Assembly (NCBI GenBank): GCA_902774165.1
Contig: CACYHJ010000049.1
Span: 1 to 17,991 of the forward strand
DNA length: 17,991 nt
Source: Oscillospiraceae bacterium
Lineage (GTDB): Bacteria > Bacillota > Clostridia > Oscillospirales > Acutalibacteraceae
Reading direction: 5' to 3'
Shown here piece by piece: positions 7,299-14,272 of this stretch (positions are counted from its first letter, which is position 1; every line of letters begins with the position of its first letter). The notes under the pieces are model-generated. The model saw only the letters and a list, made by a program, of their open reading frames with translations. It was not told where the DNA came from and did not search any database. The translations under genes and the position numbers were made by a program.

Positions 7299-9551
7299 GT
7301 ATCTTCCTTCCCCGGTGTGGATCCTGCTCGCGCCGTCGGGCGTCACGATCTCGGCGGTGATCCCGTCCGCGGCGCGCACCAGCAGCTCCGCGCCGTTCTC
7401 CGTCCGATCCCAGCGCACGAAGATCTGCCCCGCCGGGGAATCATACCGCGCCTCGGCGAAGGTCAGCGACGAAATCAGCGCGGGTTTGATCAGCACGCGC
7501 GAAGGGTCCCTGCCGTCCGGGTTGTACCGCAGGCCCGCCACGGCGGAAATAAACCAGTTCTTGATATCGCAGTACATATGATGGTTGTGGGAGTAGTTGC
7601 CCTCGCCCGGCAAGTCGAAGCATTCCGGGATCGTGGTCTCGCCGAAGCCGATCAGGGCGCCGTAGGAGGGGAACTCCTTCCGGGTGATCATCTTCCAGGC
7701 AAGCTCGCTCTCGCCCGCCTCGCTCAGCACGTGGAAAATCACCCGCGCGCCGAGGATGCCCGTGTCGAGGAAGTCGCCGTTGTCGTGAATGATCCCGATC
7801 AGGTGTTCCGCCGCCTTCGCTTTTTCCGTCTCGTCAAACACGCCGTAATACAGCGCCATGGCCTGGCTCGTCTGACAGTCTGTATCGGCGACGCAGGTTT
7901 CCTTGTCGATCAGATGCGCCCGGATCGCCCCGCGCAGTTCGGAATACAGCCGCAGCGCGTACGCCTTCTCTTTTTTCTGCCCGAGGACGTCAAAAATGAA
8001 CGCCGCCTTTTCCGCGCAGGTGAGAATGGTCACGCTGTCGGTAAATTCCAGCGTCGGCTTCACGTCGCCGCCGATGGGGCACCAGTCCCCGAGCCCGTAC
8101 GCCACCAGCCCGTTTTCGTTCCGCTTTCCGGCGGCGTAATGCAGATACCGCAGAATCGCCGCGGCGTTTTCCGCAAGGATTTCCCGGTCGCCGGTATATT
8201 GATAAGTAAAATAAGGGATAAAGATCAGCGCGGCGTCCCAGGCGGGGCCGTTGCCCCAATGGAACCCCCAGCCTCCGGTGGGCACGATGCCCGGCAGCAT
8301 CCCGTCGTCCTTCTGGGCGGCGCGGAGATTGCGCATCCACTCCTTATAGCTCCCGCCCACGTTCATCGTCATCAGCATATGCTCGGCGGAGAGCGCCGCG
8401 TCGCCGGTCCAGCCGTTTTTCTCCCGGTGGGGACAGTCCGTGGGGAAATAGAAGAAATTCGAGCGGTCCGAGGCGTCGCACATCGCATAAAGCCGGTTCG
8501 CCGTCTCGTCCGAGCAGGCAAACCCGCCCACGGCCTTTTCCGCCGAGGTGCAGACAAGATACGTCAGCAGCTCCGGCGTCGCCTGCGCTTCGTCGATCCC
8601 CGTCACAAGGCAGTACCGGAAGCCGTGATAGGTGAACGGCGGCTCGAACACCTCTTCCCCGCCCTTGCAGATATAAACGTCCCGCTGCGAAAACCCGTCG
8701 GGATAAAAATTGATGTTGTTGTAATCCAGCGCGCCCTCCGTGAGCAGCTCGCCGAACTGCAGCACCACCCGCTGGCCGGGCCTGCCGTGGATCTTCAGCC
8801 GGACGATCCCGGCGTTGTTTTTGCCGAAATCATATAAAAATCCCTCTCTGCCGTCCTGCGCGTCCTCCGGCACCGTCACGTGGGCGACGTCTCCCCGGGG
8901 CGTGTACGGGCGCATCCGGCCCGGACGGATCGTCTCCGCCCGCAATTCCTCGCCCGTGGGCAGAACCGGTTCCGCAGCGCAAAGGCGGAATTCACCCCGG
9001 GGCGATTCGCAGAGAAGCGCGTCCGCCCAGCCGCTGTCGTCAAATTCCGGCAGATTCCAGCCGGGGATCTCCCGCCGGGCGTCGTAACGCACGCCCGCCC
9101 GCAGGTCGTCAAAATACAGCGGAGAGGGCGCGGTCTTTACGCTCCGGCCGGAAAACGCGCGCACTCTGCCGCACTCCAGCAGGAACGCCAGCTTCGGCGC
9201 GGCGCGGAATTTCGCCTTGTCAAAATCCCAGATGCTGCCGCCCGGCGCGTTCTGCATCCCGTTGCCCAGCTGAAAGCCCAGCACGTTCTTTTCATTTAAT
9301 ATAATATACGGCGACAGGTCGTAATCGTCAAAATAAACGACGTCGTCGGGGTTGGAGATATACGGCGCAAGAAGCCCCTTCGTGATCTCCTCGCCGTTAA
9401 TCCACACCCGGTAAAAGCCGAGGCCGGTGACCCGCAGCTTACAATCGGCGGTATCGGTGAAAAACGTCTTCCTGAAATAGGGCGCCGGGACAAAATGCCG
9501 GTAGGAATTCATTTCGTTTGACGCGCAGATGAATTGCTTCGGAAAATCCAT
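7290..9551 (-). CDS. GH78-like alpha-L-rhamnosidase
   Basis: A 753-aa enzyme of the bacterial alpha-L-rhamnosidase family, expected to remove terminal L-rhamnose from glycosides or polysaccharides. The N-terminal part (about 20-150) has the jelly-roll features of this family (YRVWINGEEI, LGFQLGNG). The (alpha/alpha)6 barrel follows, with TDCPHREKNGWTGDA giving Asp372, Glu377 and Asp384, matching the D-E-D set known in GH78. GFGETTIPECF supplies a candidate second acid (Glu643), then SHNHHMY. There is no signal peptide, so it is probably cytoplasmic and acts on imported oligosaccharides. The ATG has an AAGGAAGGA Shine-Dalgarno and a near-consensus promoter (9588-9616). The family W in TT-x-W-E is a proline here. 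Confidence 0.88.
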   Translation of the reverse strand: MDFPKQFICASNEMNSYRHFVPAPYFRKTFFTDTADCKLRVTGLGFYRVWINGEEITKGLLAPYISNPDDVVYFDDYDLSPYIILNEKNVLGFQLGNGMQNAPGGSIWDFDKAKFRAAPKLAFLLECGRVRAFSGRSVKTAPSPLYFDDLRAGVRYDARREIPGWNLPEFDDSGWADALLCESPRGEFRLCAAEPVLPTGEELRAETIRPGRMRPYTPRGDVAHVTVPEDAQDGREGFLYDFGKNNAGIVRLKIHGRPGQRVVLQFGELLTEGALDYNNINFYPDGFSQRDVYICKGGEEVFEPPFTYHGFRYCLVTGIDEAQATPELLTYLVCTSAEKAVGGFACSDETANRLYAMCDASDRSNFFYFPTDCPHREKNGWTGDAALSAEHMLMTMNVGGSYKEWMRNLRAAQKDDGMLPGIVPTGGWGFHWGNGPAWDAALIFIPYFTYQYTGDREILAENAAAILRYLHYAAGKRNENGLVAYGLGDWCPIGGDVKPTLEFTDSVTILTCAEKAAFIFDVLGQKKEKAYALRLYSELRGAIRAHLIDKETCVADTDCQTSQAMALYYGVFDETEKAKAAEHLIGIIHDNGDFLDTGILGARVIFHVLSEAGESELAWKMITRKEFPSYGALIGFGETTIPECFDLPGEGNYSHNHHMYCDIKNWFISAVAGLRYNPDGRDPSRVLIKPALISSLTFAEARYDSPAGQIFVRWDRTENGAELLVRAADGITAEIVTPDGASRIHTGEGRYKY

Positions 9552-9587
9552 GGTTATCCTTCCTTTTTATACAGAAATCACACTGTA

Positions 9588-9616
9588 ATTGTATGCCATG
9601 CGGCGAAAAATGTCAA
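9588..9616 (-). promoter_or_regulatory. Near-consensus promoter of the rhamnosidase gene
   Basis: Minus strand: -35 TTGACA (9611-9616), exactly 17-nt spacer, -10 TACAAT (9588-9593). It lies about 37 nt upstream of the ATG and diverges from the spo0A promoter. Confidence 0.85.
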
Positions 9617-9697
9617 CGAAAACATGGAATCGACAGCAGGCGACGCCGGGGATATGAAAAACCGCAAAACAAACGCCTCCGGTTTTGTGGAATCCGT

Positions 9698-9724
9698 AAA
9701 AAATGGCATTTTCTGCCATTTTTT
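9698..9724. terminator. Terminator-like hairpin between divergent promoters
   Basis: Perfect 11-bp stem AAAAAATGGCA / TGCCATTTTTT with loop TTTTC. It has the shape of a bidirectional intrinsic terminator, yet it stands between two divergent genes and not at a gene end. It may insulate the two promoters, or be an operator: the 3' arm begins a series of TTTTCTGNCA copies running into the spo0A promoter. Confidence 0.55.
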
Positions 9725-9736
9725 CTGCCAATCATA

Positions 9737-9765
9737 TTGCCATTTTCTGACATTTATGGTATTAT
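9737..9765 (+). promoter_or_regulatory. spo0A promoter
   Basis: -35 TTGCCA (9737-9742), 17-nt spacer, -10 TATTAT (9760-9765) preceded by TGG (extended -10). TTTTCTGCCA occurs at 9709 and 9721, and the variant TTTTCTGACA at 9743 lies inside the spacer, so a regulator binding this repeat would cover the promoter. Confidence 0.72.
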
Positions 9766-9801
9766 ATGGGTACAATTCAAAAAACGAAAGGACGATACAA
9801 T

Positions 9802-10572
9802 ATGACAGGTCAGTTAAAAATTCTTCTTGCGGAAGAGGGCAACAGCTTCGGGTCGGAGTGCGCTTCCATGCTGCGCACCTGCGGGTATGAGGTCGTCGCG
9901 GTGCCGAAGGACGGCAGCGAGGTCATCAACGCGGTCAAGAACCAGAAGCCGGACGTGGTGCTGATGGACGCGTTCATGGCGCGTATCGACGCGCTGGGCG
10001 TGCTGAAGATCCTCAGCAGCACCGAGCTGAAAAAGCGCCCGGTGATTTTCCTGCTCTCCGGCGTCGCCGATCCGGACTTCGAGCAGGAGGTCCTGGACGC
10101 CGGCGCGGATTACTATTTCATCAAGCCCATCAACATGAACCTTCTCGTGGAGCGCATCCTCCGCTTCACCGGCCGCATGAACCGCAGCGGCATCATCCCG
10201 GTCAGCAAGGACAGCGCCGGCGACCTTGAAATGGTGGTGTCGGATATCATGCACCAGATCGGCGTGCCCGCCCACATCAAGGGCTATCAGTATCTGCGCA
10301 GCGCGATCCTGCTGTCGGTGGATTCGCCGGACATGATGGGGTCGGTCACAAAGGTGCTGTATCCCACCGTGGCGAAGATGTATAAAACCACCGCCTCCCG
10401 GGTGGAGCGGGCGATCCGCCACGCCATCGAGGTGGCGTGGGACAGGGGAGACGTGGACGTGCTCAGCTCCTATTTCGGCTACACGATTCAGAATACCCGG
10501 GGCAAACCCACCAACAGCGAGTTTATCGCCATGATCAGCGATAAGCTGCGCCTGCGCCTGAAGGTGTCGTGA
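9802..10572 (+). CDS. spo0A: Sporulation master regulator Spo0A
   Basis: Response regulator that switches on sporulation after phosphorelay activation; 256 aa. The ATG at 9802 is chosen over one at 9766 because GAAAGGA lies 9 nt upstream of it. The receiver spans residues about 5-125, with Asp56 as phosphate acceptor, Ser86 at the Thr/Ser switch and Lys108 (FIKP). The C-terminal effector domain is highly conserved: HQIGVPAHIKGYQYLR, TKVLYPTVAKMYKTTASRVERAIRHAIEVAWDRG, the DNA-recognition region, and GKPTNSEFIAMISDKLRL. Oddly, the acidic pocket is Glu11-Glu12 where Spo0A usually has Asp-Asp, and the MPHLDGL segment after Asp56 reads MARIDAL. The gene appears monocistronic. Confidence 0.97.
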   Translation: MTGQLKILLAEEGNSFGSECASMLRTCGYEVVAVPKDGSEVINAVKNQKPDVVLMDAFMARIDALGVLKILSSTELKKRPVIFLLSGVADPDFEQEVLDAGADYYFIKPINMNLLVERILRFTGRMNRSGIIPVSKDSAGDLEMVVSDIMHQIGVPAHIKGYQYLRSAILLSVDSPDMMGSVTKVLYPTVAKMYKTTASRVERAIRHAIEVAWDRGDVDVLSSYFGYTIQNTRGKPTNSEFIAMISDKLRLRLKVS

Positions 10573-10637
10573 CGGGCGGTTTTATGACCGGCGGGACGCG
10601 CGCTTTTGCGCACGGTCGCTCCCGAGCCCCGCGAGGG

Positions 10638-10715
10638 AATATCGCTCCGGCGTGAAACGGTGAAATATCGCCCGCGAACGCAGAGAGCGAATATCGCCGG
10701 AACAGGGACGCCCGC
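10638..10715 (+). repeat. AATATCGC motif repeated at exact 26-bp period
   Basis: AATATCGC starts at 10638, 10664 and 10690, each followed by a C/G-rich stretch. Only the first 8-10 bases of each 26-bp unit are conserved. The stretch downstream of spo0A contains no convincing gene. It may be the remnant of a dispersed repeat; function unknown. Confidence 0.45.
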
Positions 10716-10754
10716 TTTCCCGGCAAATCTGCCCTTTTATGTCCGCTTGAAATA

Positions 10755-10763
10755 TGTTATAAT
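10755..10763 (+). promoter_or_regulatory. Extended -10 promoter-like site
   Basis: TGTTATAAT gives a perfect extended -10, but the -35 region (TTTTAT at 10735-10740) is weak. A transcript from here would reach the terminator at 10773-10805 within about 40 nt. Confidence 0.35.
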
Positions 10764-10772
10764 GTTTATGAG

Positions 10773-10805
10773 AAAAACCGTCAGCGGCCCCGTTGACGGT
10801 TTTTT
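10773..10805 (+). terminator. Intrinsic terminator downstream of spo0A
   Basis: 11-bp stem AAAAACCGTCA / TGACGGTTTTT with a 10-nt GC-rich loop and a T6 tail. It is the first terminator after spo0A, about 200 bp from its stop, and probably ends that transcript. Confidence 0.75.
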
Positions 10806-10868
10806 CTATCTTCAAAAATATCGGCTTTACGGACGGTTTTTTCTATCTTCAAAAATATCGGCTTTACG
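10795..10868 (+). repeat. Perfect 37-bp tandem duplication
   Basis: Two identical adjacent 37-bp copies (10795-10831 and 10832-10868). Each begins with GACGGTTTTTTCTATC, the 3' arm and T-tail of the terminator just upstream, and ends in ATATCGGCTTTACG. Only the first copy keeps the complementary 5' arm. Confidence 0.9.
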
Positions 10869-10887
10869 CAGAACGCCGGATTTCGAA

Positions 10888-11090
10888 TGTAGGGACGATT
10901 ATCAATCGTCCGGATTTGTCGGCGAAGGCGCCCCGTCTTAACGACGGGGCGGCGAGACGGCAAATTTTCTCGCCGGTCCTGCGTTGCAGATCAAAGCTGT
11001 TACAATGATATACGCCGACTCGGCATCCCTCACCCATCCCGCAAGGGGATGGATTCGGAACGCCGCCGGACGATACTAATCGTCCCTACA
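10888..11090. repeat. MITE-like element A with inverted ends
   Basis: The ends are imperfect inverted repeats of about 26 bp (10888-10913 and 11066-11090), both starting TGTAGGGACGATTA when read inwards. Each end is also a small hairpin by itself (GGACGATT/AATCGTCC). The 150-bp interior has hairpins such as GCCCCGTC/GACGGGGC and CCATCCC/GGGATGG and no convincing gene. Size and build fit a non-autonomous miniature element. No clear target duplication was found. Confidence 0.6.
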
Positions 11091-11235
11091 GTCGGTCGCT
11101 GTACGAAATGGGTATTACGAAAGCAATCCATACCGGAAGAACAACGGAGATGAACGTCGGATAGGGATCCACCGGCATGAAGAGTATATTTGCCTTGCAA
11201 ATGAGGATAAACGCATGGCGCGGGACAACCCCGCC

Positions 11236-11489
11236 GTAGGGAACGACGCCCACGGCGTTCCGCAAACGAGCAAATACTGCGAGGACAGAATGCAAATATA
11301 ACCGATAAACGCGGAAACGAATCGCAGGGAACGACGGGTTTCGCCTACCGGTTCGGTCGGCGCTTCCGTCTTTATTGGAAGGTCCCGATGAAAAGGCTTC
11401 ATGATCGGTATGATCTATTCCTTCGATCAAGGCATGTTTCATCGGATGTTTAACTTCTCGGAGCGGAACGCCGGGGCGTCGTTCCCTAC
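11236..11489. repeat. MITE-like element B with inverted ends
   Basis: The inverted ends (11236-11263 and 11463-11489) match over 27 positions with one inserted base, beginning GTAGGGAACGACGCC and ending CGGCGTTCCGC. The outermost bases resemble those of element A. A further related GCAGGGAACGACGGG copy lies inside, near 11326. A long minus-strand open frame crosses the element but looks spurious. Confidence 0.55.
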
Positions 11490-11737
11490 AATCGTTATGG
11501 TTTTTGCTGTCGACAACGGGAAGATCCGGCGTATCTATTTTCACATTTTTCGTTCGGACAAACAAAAATCCCGCGACCGGCGCGGTATGTAATATTTATT
11601 ATGCTACGAATTCACGTCCTCATGCCGTAAAATCATACATTGTATAAAAAACTAGAATAATAACAATACGTCAATTAGAAAGCTGATTTTAAAGTCACGG
11701 TGAATTCGGCTTGTTATAATAATATTAAATAAAGGTC
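11490..11737. other. AT-rich intergenic stretch, no gene seen
   Basis: The composition changes sharply near 11590 from GC-rich to AT-rich. A short stem CCGCG/CGCGG at 11571-11585 followed on the minus strand by ATTTTTGTTTG could be a minus-strand terminator with no gene to serve. Nothing else is recognised before the promoter at 11738. Confidence 0.5.
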
Positions 11738-11767
11738 TTGAAAAGTGTTTTCTTTATATGCTATAAT
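11738..11767 (+). promoter_or_regulatory. Promoter of the C39/dockerin gene
   Basis: -35 TTGAAA (11738-11743), 18-nt spacer, -10 TATAAT (11762-11767) with upstream TGC (extended -10). It lies 80 nt from the start codon, leaving a leader that contains the hairpin at 11776-11804. Confidence 0.78.
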
Positions 11768-11775
11768 CAAAAAAA

Positions 11776-11804
11776 ATCAGCGATAATAAAATCAATCCGC
11801 TGAT
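11776..11804 (+). promoter_or_regulatory. Leader hairpin
   Basis: ATCAGCG and CGCTGAT pair across a 15-nt AT-rich loop in the 5' leader. There is no T-tract after it, so this is not a terminator. It may be an operator or an mRNA-stability element. Confidence 0.4.
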
Positions 11805-11847
11805 ATCGACGCAACATAATAAACATTAAGAATTGGAGGATTTACCG

Positions 11848-12996
11848 ATGAAAAAGATAAGAAGGACCATATCATTTTTCTTGGTAATTATTATATTTTG
11901 TTCGATTCAAATCGATAATTCAAAAAAAGCTAATGCTGCAAGTTCTTATACGATACCCATTAATTGGAACGAAATTGAGAAGGTTGATTGGAATTCGGTT
12001 TCGGGACCATGCGCGGCATATGCGCTTGCTTATGCAAGAACAATACTTGATGGGTATGCTCATTCTTATACGGAATATTATATTAATGGTGAATGCGATT
12101 GGTCGAGGGGAGATTATATAAGAACCACAGCATCTTCTAATATTGGTGTTTTAAAAGAATTATACAATCAAATCAATCAAAACTGCCCGGTTATTGTGCA
12201 TGTTATGGGCCCATCAAATCAACACTGGGTAGCGGTAGTCGGATATCAGAATGTGACTGATGTTAATAACCTGACAATGGATAATTTCCTTATGATCGAC
12301 TCTGCGACAAGCAGATTTACCCAGCTTTATCCTTTATCGCACAGTTATAGAAATTATACATTACATGCTGATCATGCCTATTGTTATCCGAAGTTCAGCG
12401 GAGGTGCTCCGGGCACCCCAAAGGGTGTTGTAGATTCGATCTCCGGCGGTGCAGGTTGTATCAATGTTGTGGGCTGGGCATATGATCAAGACGATCTGAA
12501 TTATCCGTTGGGAATTCATGTATACATCGGAGGCCCTGCAGGTATTGGCGAGCTTCACGCACTGACGGCGAATAAAGAACGAGCGGATGTTGACAGCGTT
12601 TATGGCGTCGGCAAAAACCATGGATTTTCTGAGACGATTCGGACAGGCTTGACCGGTTCTCAGGAAATCGTTATCTATGCTTTGAATGTGGGAACAGGCG
12701 ATAATGTCATTATCGGCAGAGCGACAGTAACCATTGCCTCGGATTCTGATAAACCGACCATATCCTCTTTTTACGTTAAGAACGAGACGTCCTTTGGATA
12801 TGACGTATATGCGAAAGCAAGCGACAATTCCGGCGTCACAAAAGTACTTTTCCCGACATGGCCGGTCGAATATGGAAGTGAAAAAGCAAAATGGTATGAC
12901 GGTGTATATGATTCCGCTTCCGGATATTGGAAGTGCCATGGGGTATTGGGGAAATTACATGACGCATGCTTATGCCTACGATGCTTCCGGCAATAA
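11848..12996 (+). CDS. N-terminal open part: signal peptide, C39-like peptidase, GWAFD and GBS_Bsp-like modules
   Basis: The part of the broken gene that could still be translated is 382 aa. ATG 11848 follows TTGGAGGAT at a good distance; a TTG further upstream is ignored. Residues 1-30 are a Sec signal peptide ending AxA (KKANA-AS). Residues 40-180 resemble a C39_2 papain-like peptidase with Cys55 (SGPCAAYA), His126 (QHWVAVVGY) and Asp151 (MIDSA). Residues about 190-300 hold a module with INVVGWAYDQD and NHGFSETI. DKPTISSFYV then opens a GBS_Bsp-like repeat that is cut short by out-of-frame residues (GVLGKLHDACL...). The truncated product would keep an intact catalytic triad and might still be secreted and active. 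Its codons are markedly more AT-rich than those of the flanking genes. Confidence 0.72.
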   Translation: MKKIRRTISFFLVIIIFCSIQIDNSKKANAASSYTIPINWNEIEKVDWNSVSGPCAAYALAYARTILDGYAHSYTEYYINGECDWSRGDYIRTTASSNIGVLKELYNQINQNCPVIVHVMGPSNQHWVAVVGYQNVTDVNNLTMDNFLMIDSATSRFTQLYPLSHSYRNYTLHADHAYCYPKFSGGAPGTPKGVVDSISGGAGCINVVGWAYDQDDLNYPLGIHVYIGGPAGIGELHALTANKERADVDSVYGVGKNHGFSETIRTGLTGSQEIVIYALNVGTGDNVIIGRATVTIASDSDKPTISSFYVKNETSFGYDVYAKASDNSGVTKVLFPTWPVEYGSEKAKWYDGVYDSASGYWKCHGVLGKLHDACLCLRCFRQ

Positions 12997-13960
12997 CAGT
13001 CGCGCCATCCTCGAGAAGATGATTCTGATTCACGGCGGTTCCAATTTAGGGAATCAATTTACAGCTGTAATCAATAAAAGTACTTCTTCCGAACTTGGGC
13101 TCGGTATAACTAAAAACAGTGTAAATGTTGAGCTTATCAAAACCACATCAGACGCAAGCTCATATTATACATGGTCATTCTCGAAAAATGCAGACGGAAG
13201 TTATACAATTGTTAATCAGTCAAACGGATTTGCTTTGGATGTCAGCGACAGCGGAACAGGGAATGGAACGAACATCGCAGTTTACCATGTGCATAAAGAA
13301 AAAAACCAAAGATTCTATTTAGTTAAGGACGGTAAGTTTTATAGAATCAGAACATCCTATGTCGATAAATATATTGATTGCACCGGCAACGGCAATGTTG
13401 TAGGAACAAATATTCAACTCCATGACAACGCAGATAACGGAAGTGCGAAAAAGTATTCCATCGTTCAGATTGCAAACCATAAATGGGATGATGGTAAAAT
13501 TACGACAAAGGCAACCTGTGAAACAAATGGTAAAAAAACTTACACTTGTACTGATTGCGGTGTTACCAAGACCGAAACGATCCCTGCGACCGGGCATAAT
13601 TGGGGTAACTGGACGAAACTGAACGCGAATAATCATCAGCGTATATGCAAGAACAATGCAAGTCACATTGAAACCGCCGCGCATAACTGGGATAAAGGTA
13701 AGGTCACAAAGCAGCCCGCTCCGGGAATTAACGGTGAAAAAAAATACACCTGTAAAGACTGCAGTGCGGTTAAGACAGAGCCAATTGAAGCGCTGCCGAC
13801 AGAAACCAAAAACCCGACGCAGTATTTCACCCTCGGCGACGTGGACATGGACGGCAAGATCAATGCCGGAAAATTCTCAGAAGCTCGCCGACATGGACGC
13901 GGACGGCAAGGTCAAGGCCGGCGACGCGCGGGTGATTCTGAGGATCGCTGCCCGGCTTGA
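12938..13960 (+). pseudogene. Middle fragment: end of GBS_Bsp-like repeat, ricin-B-like lectin, CxxC repeats
   Basis: This is the second frame of the broken gene. It starts inside the GBS_Bsp-like repeat (GNYMTHAYAYDASGN). It continues with a ricin-B-like module (WSFSKNADGSYTIVNQSNGFALDV, then IDCTGNGNVVGTNIQLHD and similar), which suggests carbohydrate binding. Two HKWDDGK/HNWDKGK repeats with paired TCTDC and TCKDC follow, common in surface proteins of gut Clostridia. It then enters GDVDMDGKINAG of the dockerin and runs into nonsense, stopping at 13960. No ribosome-binding site precedes ATG 12938, so this part is probably not translated by itself. Confidence 0.65.
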
Positions 13961-14003
13961 CCCCGCTCCGGAGAAGAAGATCGCCATCGCGGCTCAACAG
14001 TAA
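13825..14003 (+). pseudogene. Type I dockerin remnant with internal deletion
   Basis: The first calcium-loop segment (LGDVDMDGKINAG) is in the middle frame. The second (LADMDADGKVKAGDARVILRIAARLDP) is in the third frame and ends at the TAA at 14001-14003. The helix that normally follows loop 1 is missing. This tail is GC-rich like the host core genes, whereas the 2 kb before it are AT-rich. Confidence 0.75.
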
Positions 14004-14056
14004 CTTTTACGCTTTCCGGCGGCCGCGCTATGCCCCGCGAAGCATAGCTTCGTCGG

Positions 14057-14110
14057 TCGAAGCTCGACAAGATCACGAAAGAGATCCTCGATCAGGTGAG
14101 CGCGGCGTAA
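14057..14110 (+). other. Possible gene remnant (C-terminal 17 residues)
   Basis: A short frame reads SKLDKITKEILDQVSAA and then a stop. It looks like the amphipathic end of a real protein, but it has no start and no upstream frame. It lies between the dockerin stop and the palindrome at 14143. Confidence 0.25.
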
Positions 14111-14142
14111 AACAAATTCACGAAAAGGTAATGATAAACACA

Positions 14143-14174
14143 CCCCGGGTTCCGGCGTACGCCGGAACCCGGGG
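14143..14174. repeat. Perfect 32-bp palindrome
   Basis: The left half, beginning CCCCGGGTTCCGGCG, is followed directly by its exact complement. On the plus strand the sequence then runs GGGGCTTTTCC, so it may act as a terminator. Its extreme GC content and perfect symmetry, in a gap with no gene it obviously serves, suggest a dispersed palindromic repeat. Confidence 0.7.
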
Positions 14175-14272
14175 CTTTTCCGGTATTCCGTTTTTTTCAT
14201 CAGAAATCCTTCGCGGGCTTGATTCCGGACGTCCGGATTCCGATTTTCTGTCGCTTCGATCCCTCAATCCGA

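Larger units (their letters stand above)
11848..14003 (+). pseudogene. Broken secreted C39-like protease with ricin-like and dockerin domains
   Basis: Read across two frame changes, this is one protein gene of about 2.1 kb. In order it has a signal peptide, a C39-like peptidase, a GWAFD-type module, a GBS_Bsp-like repeat, a ricin-B-like lectin module, two HxWD/CxxC cell-surface repeats and a type I dockerin. Break 1 is near 12937: the GBS_Bsp-like repeat passes from WKCH to GYWGNYMTHAYAYDASGN in the next frame, and some residues before GYW appear lost. Break 2 is near 13870: the first dockerin loop (GDVDMDGKINAG) jumps to QKLADMDADGKVKAGDAR in a third frame, with only about 19 residues between loops where roughly 33 are usual. 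Each break shifts frame the same way. Surrounding core genes are intact, so decay is likelier than bad sequence, but assembly error is not excluded. Confidence 0.8.

Noticed and set aside
9766..9801. Upstream ATG extending Spo0A by 12 residues
   Set aside because: It overlaps the promoter -10 and transcription start area and lacks a Shine-Dalgarno, while ATG 9802 has one and gives the family-typical N terminus.
10573..10745. Small gene after spo0A
   Set aside because: No start with a ribosome-binding site and no coherent protein; only the 26-bp-period motif stands out.
11086..11565. Minus-strand 159-residue open frame
   Set aside because: Starts at TTG without a Shine-Dalgarno, crosses both ends of MITE-like element B and shows no domain; best read as a by-product of the repeat.
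12880..13890. Programmed frameshifting as the cause of the frame changes
   Set aside because: No slippery heptamer or downstream pseudoknot was evident, and coding stretches of the modules are missing at both breaks, which fits deletion better.
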